Below, piece by piece: positions 63,409 to 64,000 of a DNA stretch of 64,000 bases. The position numbers and the translations under genes are program-made. Position 1 is the stretch's first letter. Each line of letters opens with the position of its first letter. Source of the DNA: Ceriagrion tenellum (taxonomy: Eukaryota; Arthropoda; Insecta; Odonata; Coenagrionidae); contig OY720644.1 of assembly GCA_963169105.1 (NCBI GenBank), positions 3,927,001 through 3,991,000 on the forward strand. The letters run 5' to 3'. A model generated the notes under the pieces. The model did no database searches, was not told the origin of the DNA, and was given only the letters and a program-made list of their open reading frames with translations.

Positions 63409-63957
63409 CTATTCCTTTATCAAATCTTCCAAGACCATGTTGGCCGAATGAGGGCAATTGTTTAATATCCTTTTATGAGGCACCAACACTTTTATGTGTT
63501 CGACTAAGCAAACCCTTCTGCTGGGCCCGTCGATGAAGAAAACGTTATTTGTCTTTTCTTCTGAGTGGACAGCGTTGATGATCGCATCAGCGACGCTCGA
63601 TTGTTCCTCCGTGAGCTTAATACGCCACTCCTCGGCTGTCCTGGCGGCGTCATCCGCATCCCATCTGACTGACTCGCGACGTACTACTGTGGTCACATCT
63701 TCCACCTCCGGGAGACCCAAATCCCGCAGACATCTTCCATGAGGTCGGAGCATGTGGTCGATGTCCCACAGAGCACGATGGTACGCAACCCTCTCGTTGT
63801 CCTCATTGCGCATGTAATCATCGCTGAGGGAATCCGTGAATCGCTCCCAGAGAATGGCTTCAGGTCCGCCGAACATGATGACGGCGAAAAACAGCTGATG
63901 GAGGCCTCGTTCCGTCTTGAAGAGCGCAGCCTCTTCGAGCGCGAGCTCGAATTCTAA
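63409..63957 (-). pseudogene. Helitron Rep/helicase fragment, cut at the Walker A motif
   Basis: Minus strand, open from about 63,957 to a stop at 63,409, with no plausible Met at its upstream end. FKTERGLHQLFSAVIMFG, EAILWERFTDSLSDDYM, then RALWDIDHML..HG..LRDLGLP, LTEEQSSVADAIINAV and NVFFIDGPSRR. This is the region just before and at the start of the Helitron helicase. Walker A normally reads FFIDGPGGTGKT; here it breaks off after GP, and about 34 unrelated residues follow. Helitrons transpose by rolling circle using a joined Rep and helicase; this copy lacks the ATPase core. Confidence 0.85.
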
Positions 63958-64000
63958 ATGTTCGTCGAGCCCCCCTGCCTATTGTTGCTTCCTGGAACGT

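Overview
This window looks like accessory, repeat-dominated DNA from an arthropod, most likely insect-like, nuclear genome. I cannot name the species. The evidence is visibly AT-rich intergenic DNA, many degenerate non-LTR retrotransposons (LINEs) with metazoan-type endonuclease and reverse transcriptase (RT) motifs, tRNA-derived SINEs, a DD34D mariner, several MITE families with their target-site duplications (TSDs), a Penelope-like element (PLE) and a Helitron helicase remnant. There are no bacterial-style operons, ribosome sites or CRISPR arrays, and I see no complete host gene.

Layout. 0-10 kb: the edge of a 7-bp-TSD MITE, a piggyBac-like TTAA MITE, the first of five copies of a second TTAA MITE, a hAT foldback, two CAGGGTG-ended elements, an RTE-like LINE tail and a palindromic foldback. 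10-14.1 kb: a near-full-length minus-strand LINE (LINE-A) with a PHD-finger ORF1, broken by a second LINE (LINE-B) inserted in its endonuclease and by an internal RT deletion. 15-22 kb: a second palindromic foldback, LINE tails, a complete MITE, a LINE carrying a SINE, and purine-rich DNA. 26-32.3 kb: two LINEs meeting tail to tail, a candidate host first exon (signal peptide and splice donor, minus strand), and a long LINE-B copy ending in a hairpin. 33-39 kb: two exon-like orphan ORFs, MITEs and LINE scraps. 41.4-45.1 kb: PLE pieces interrupted by two TTAA MITEs, one of which contains a mariner, a three-level nest. 45-64 kb: LINE tails, a pogo/Tigger-like element, inverted SINEs, a TIR element, a tRNA-type SINE and a Helitron helicase fragment.

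How the parts relate. Almost everything recognisable is a dead or non-autonomous transposon. The most interesting signals are structural. Three LINE families share a 3'-terminal RNA hairpin with compensatory changes. Two LINE-B copies start at the same internal base. Two palindromic foldbacks contain a segment that can be drawn as a minimal hammerhead-like ribozyme, in a genome that also carries PLE sequence (a class known to carry hammerheads). The PLE/MITE/mariner nest gives clean target-site reconstructions. All boundaries were read by eye; family names come from recognised motifs, not from database searches.
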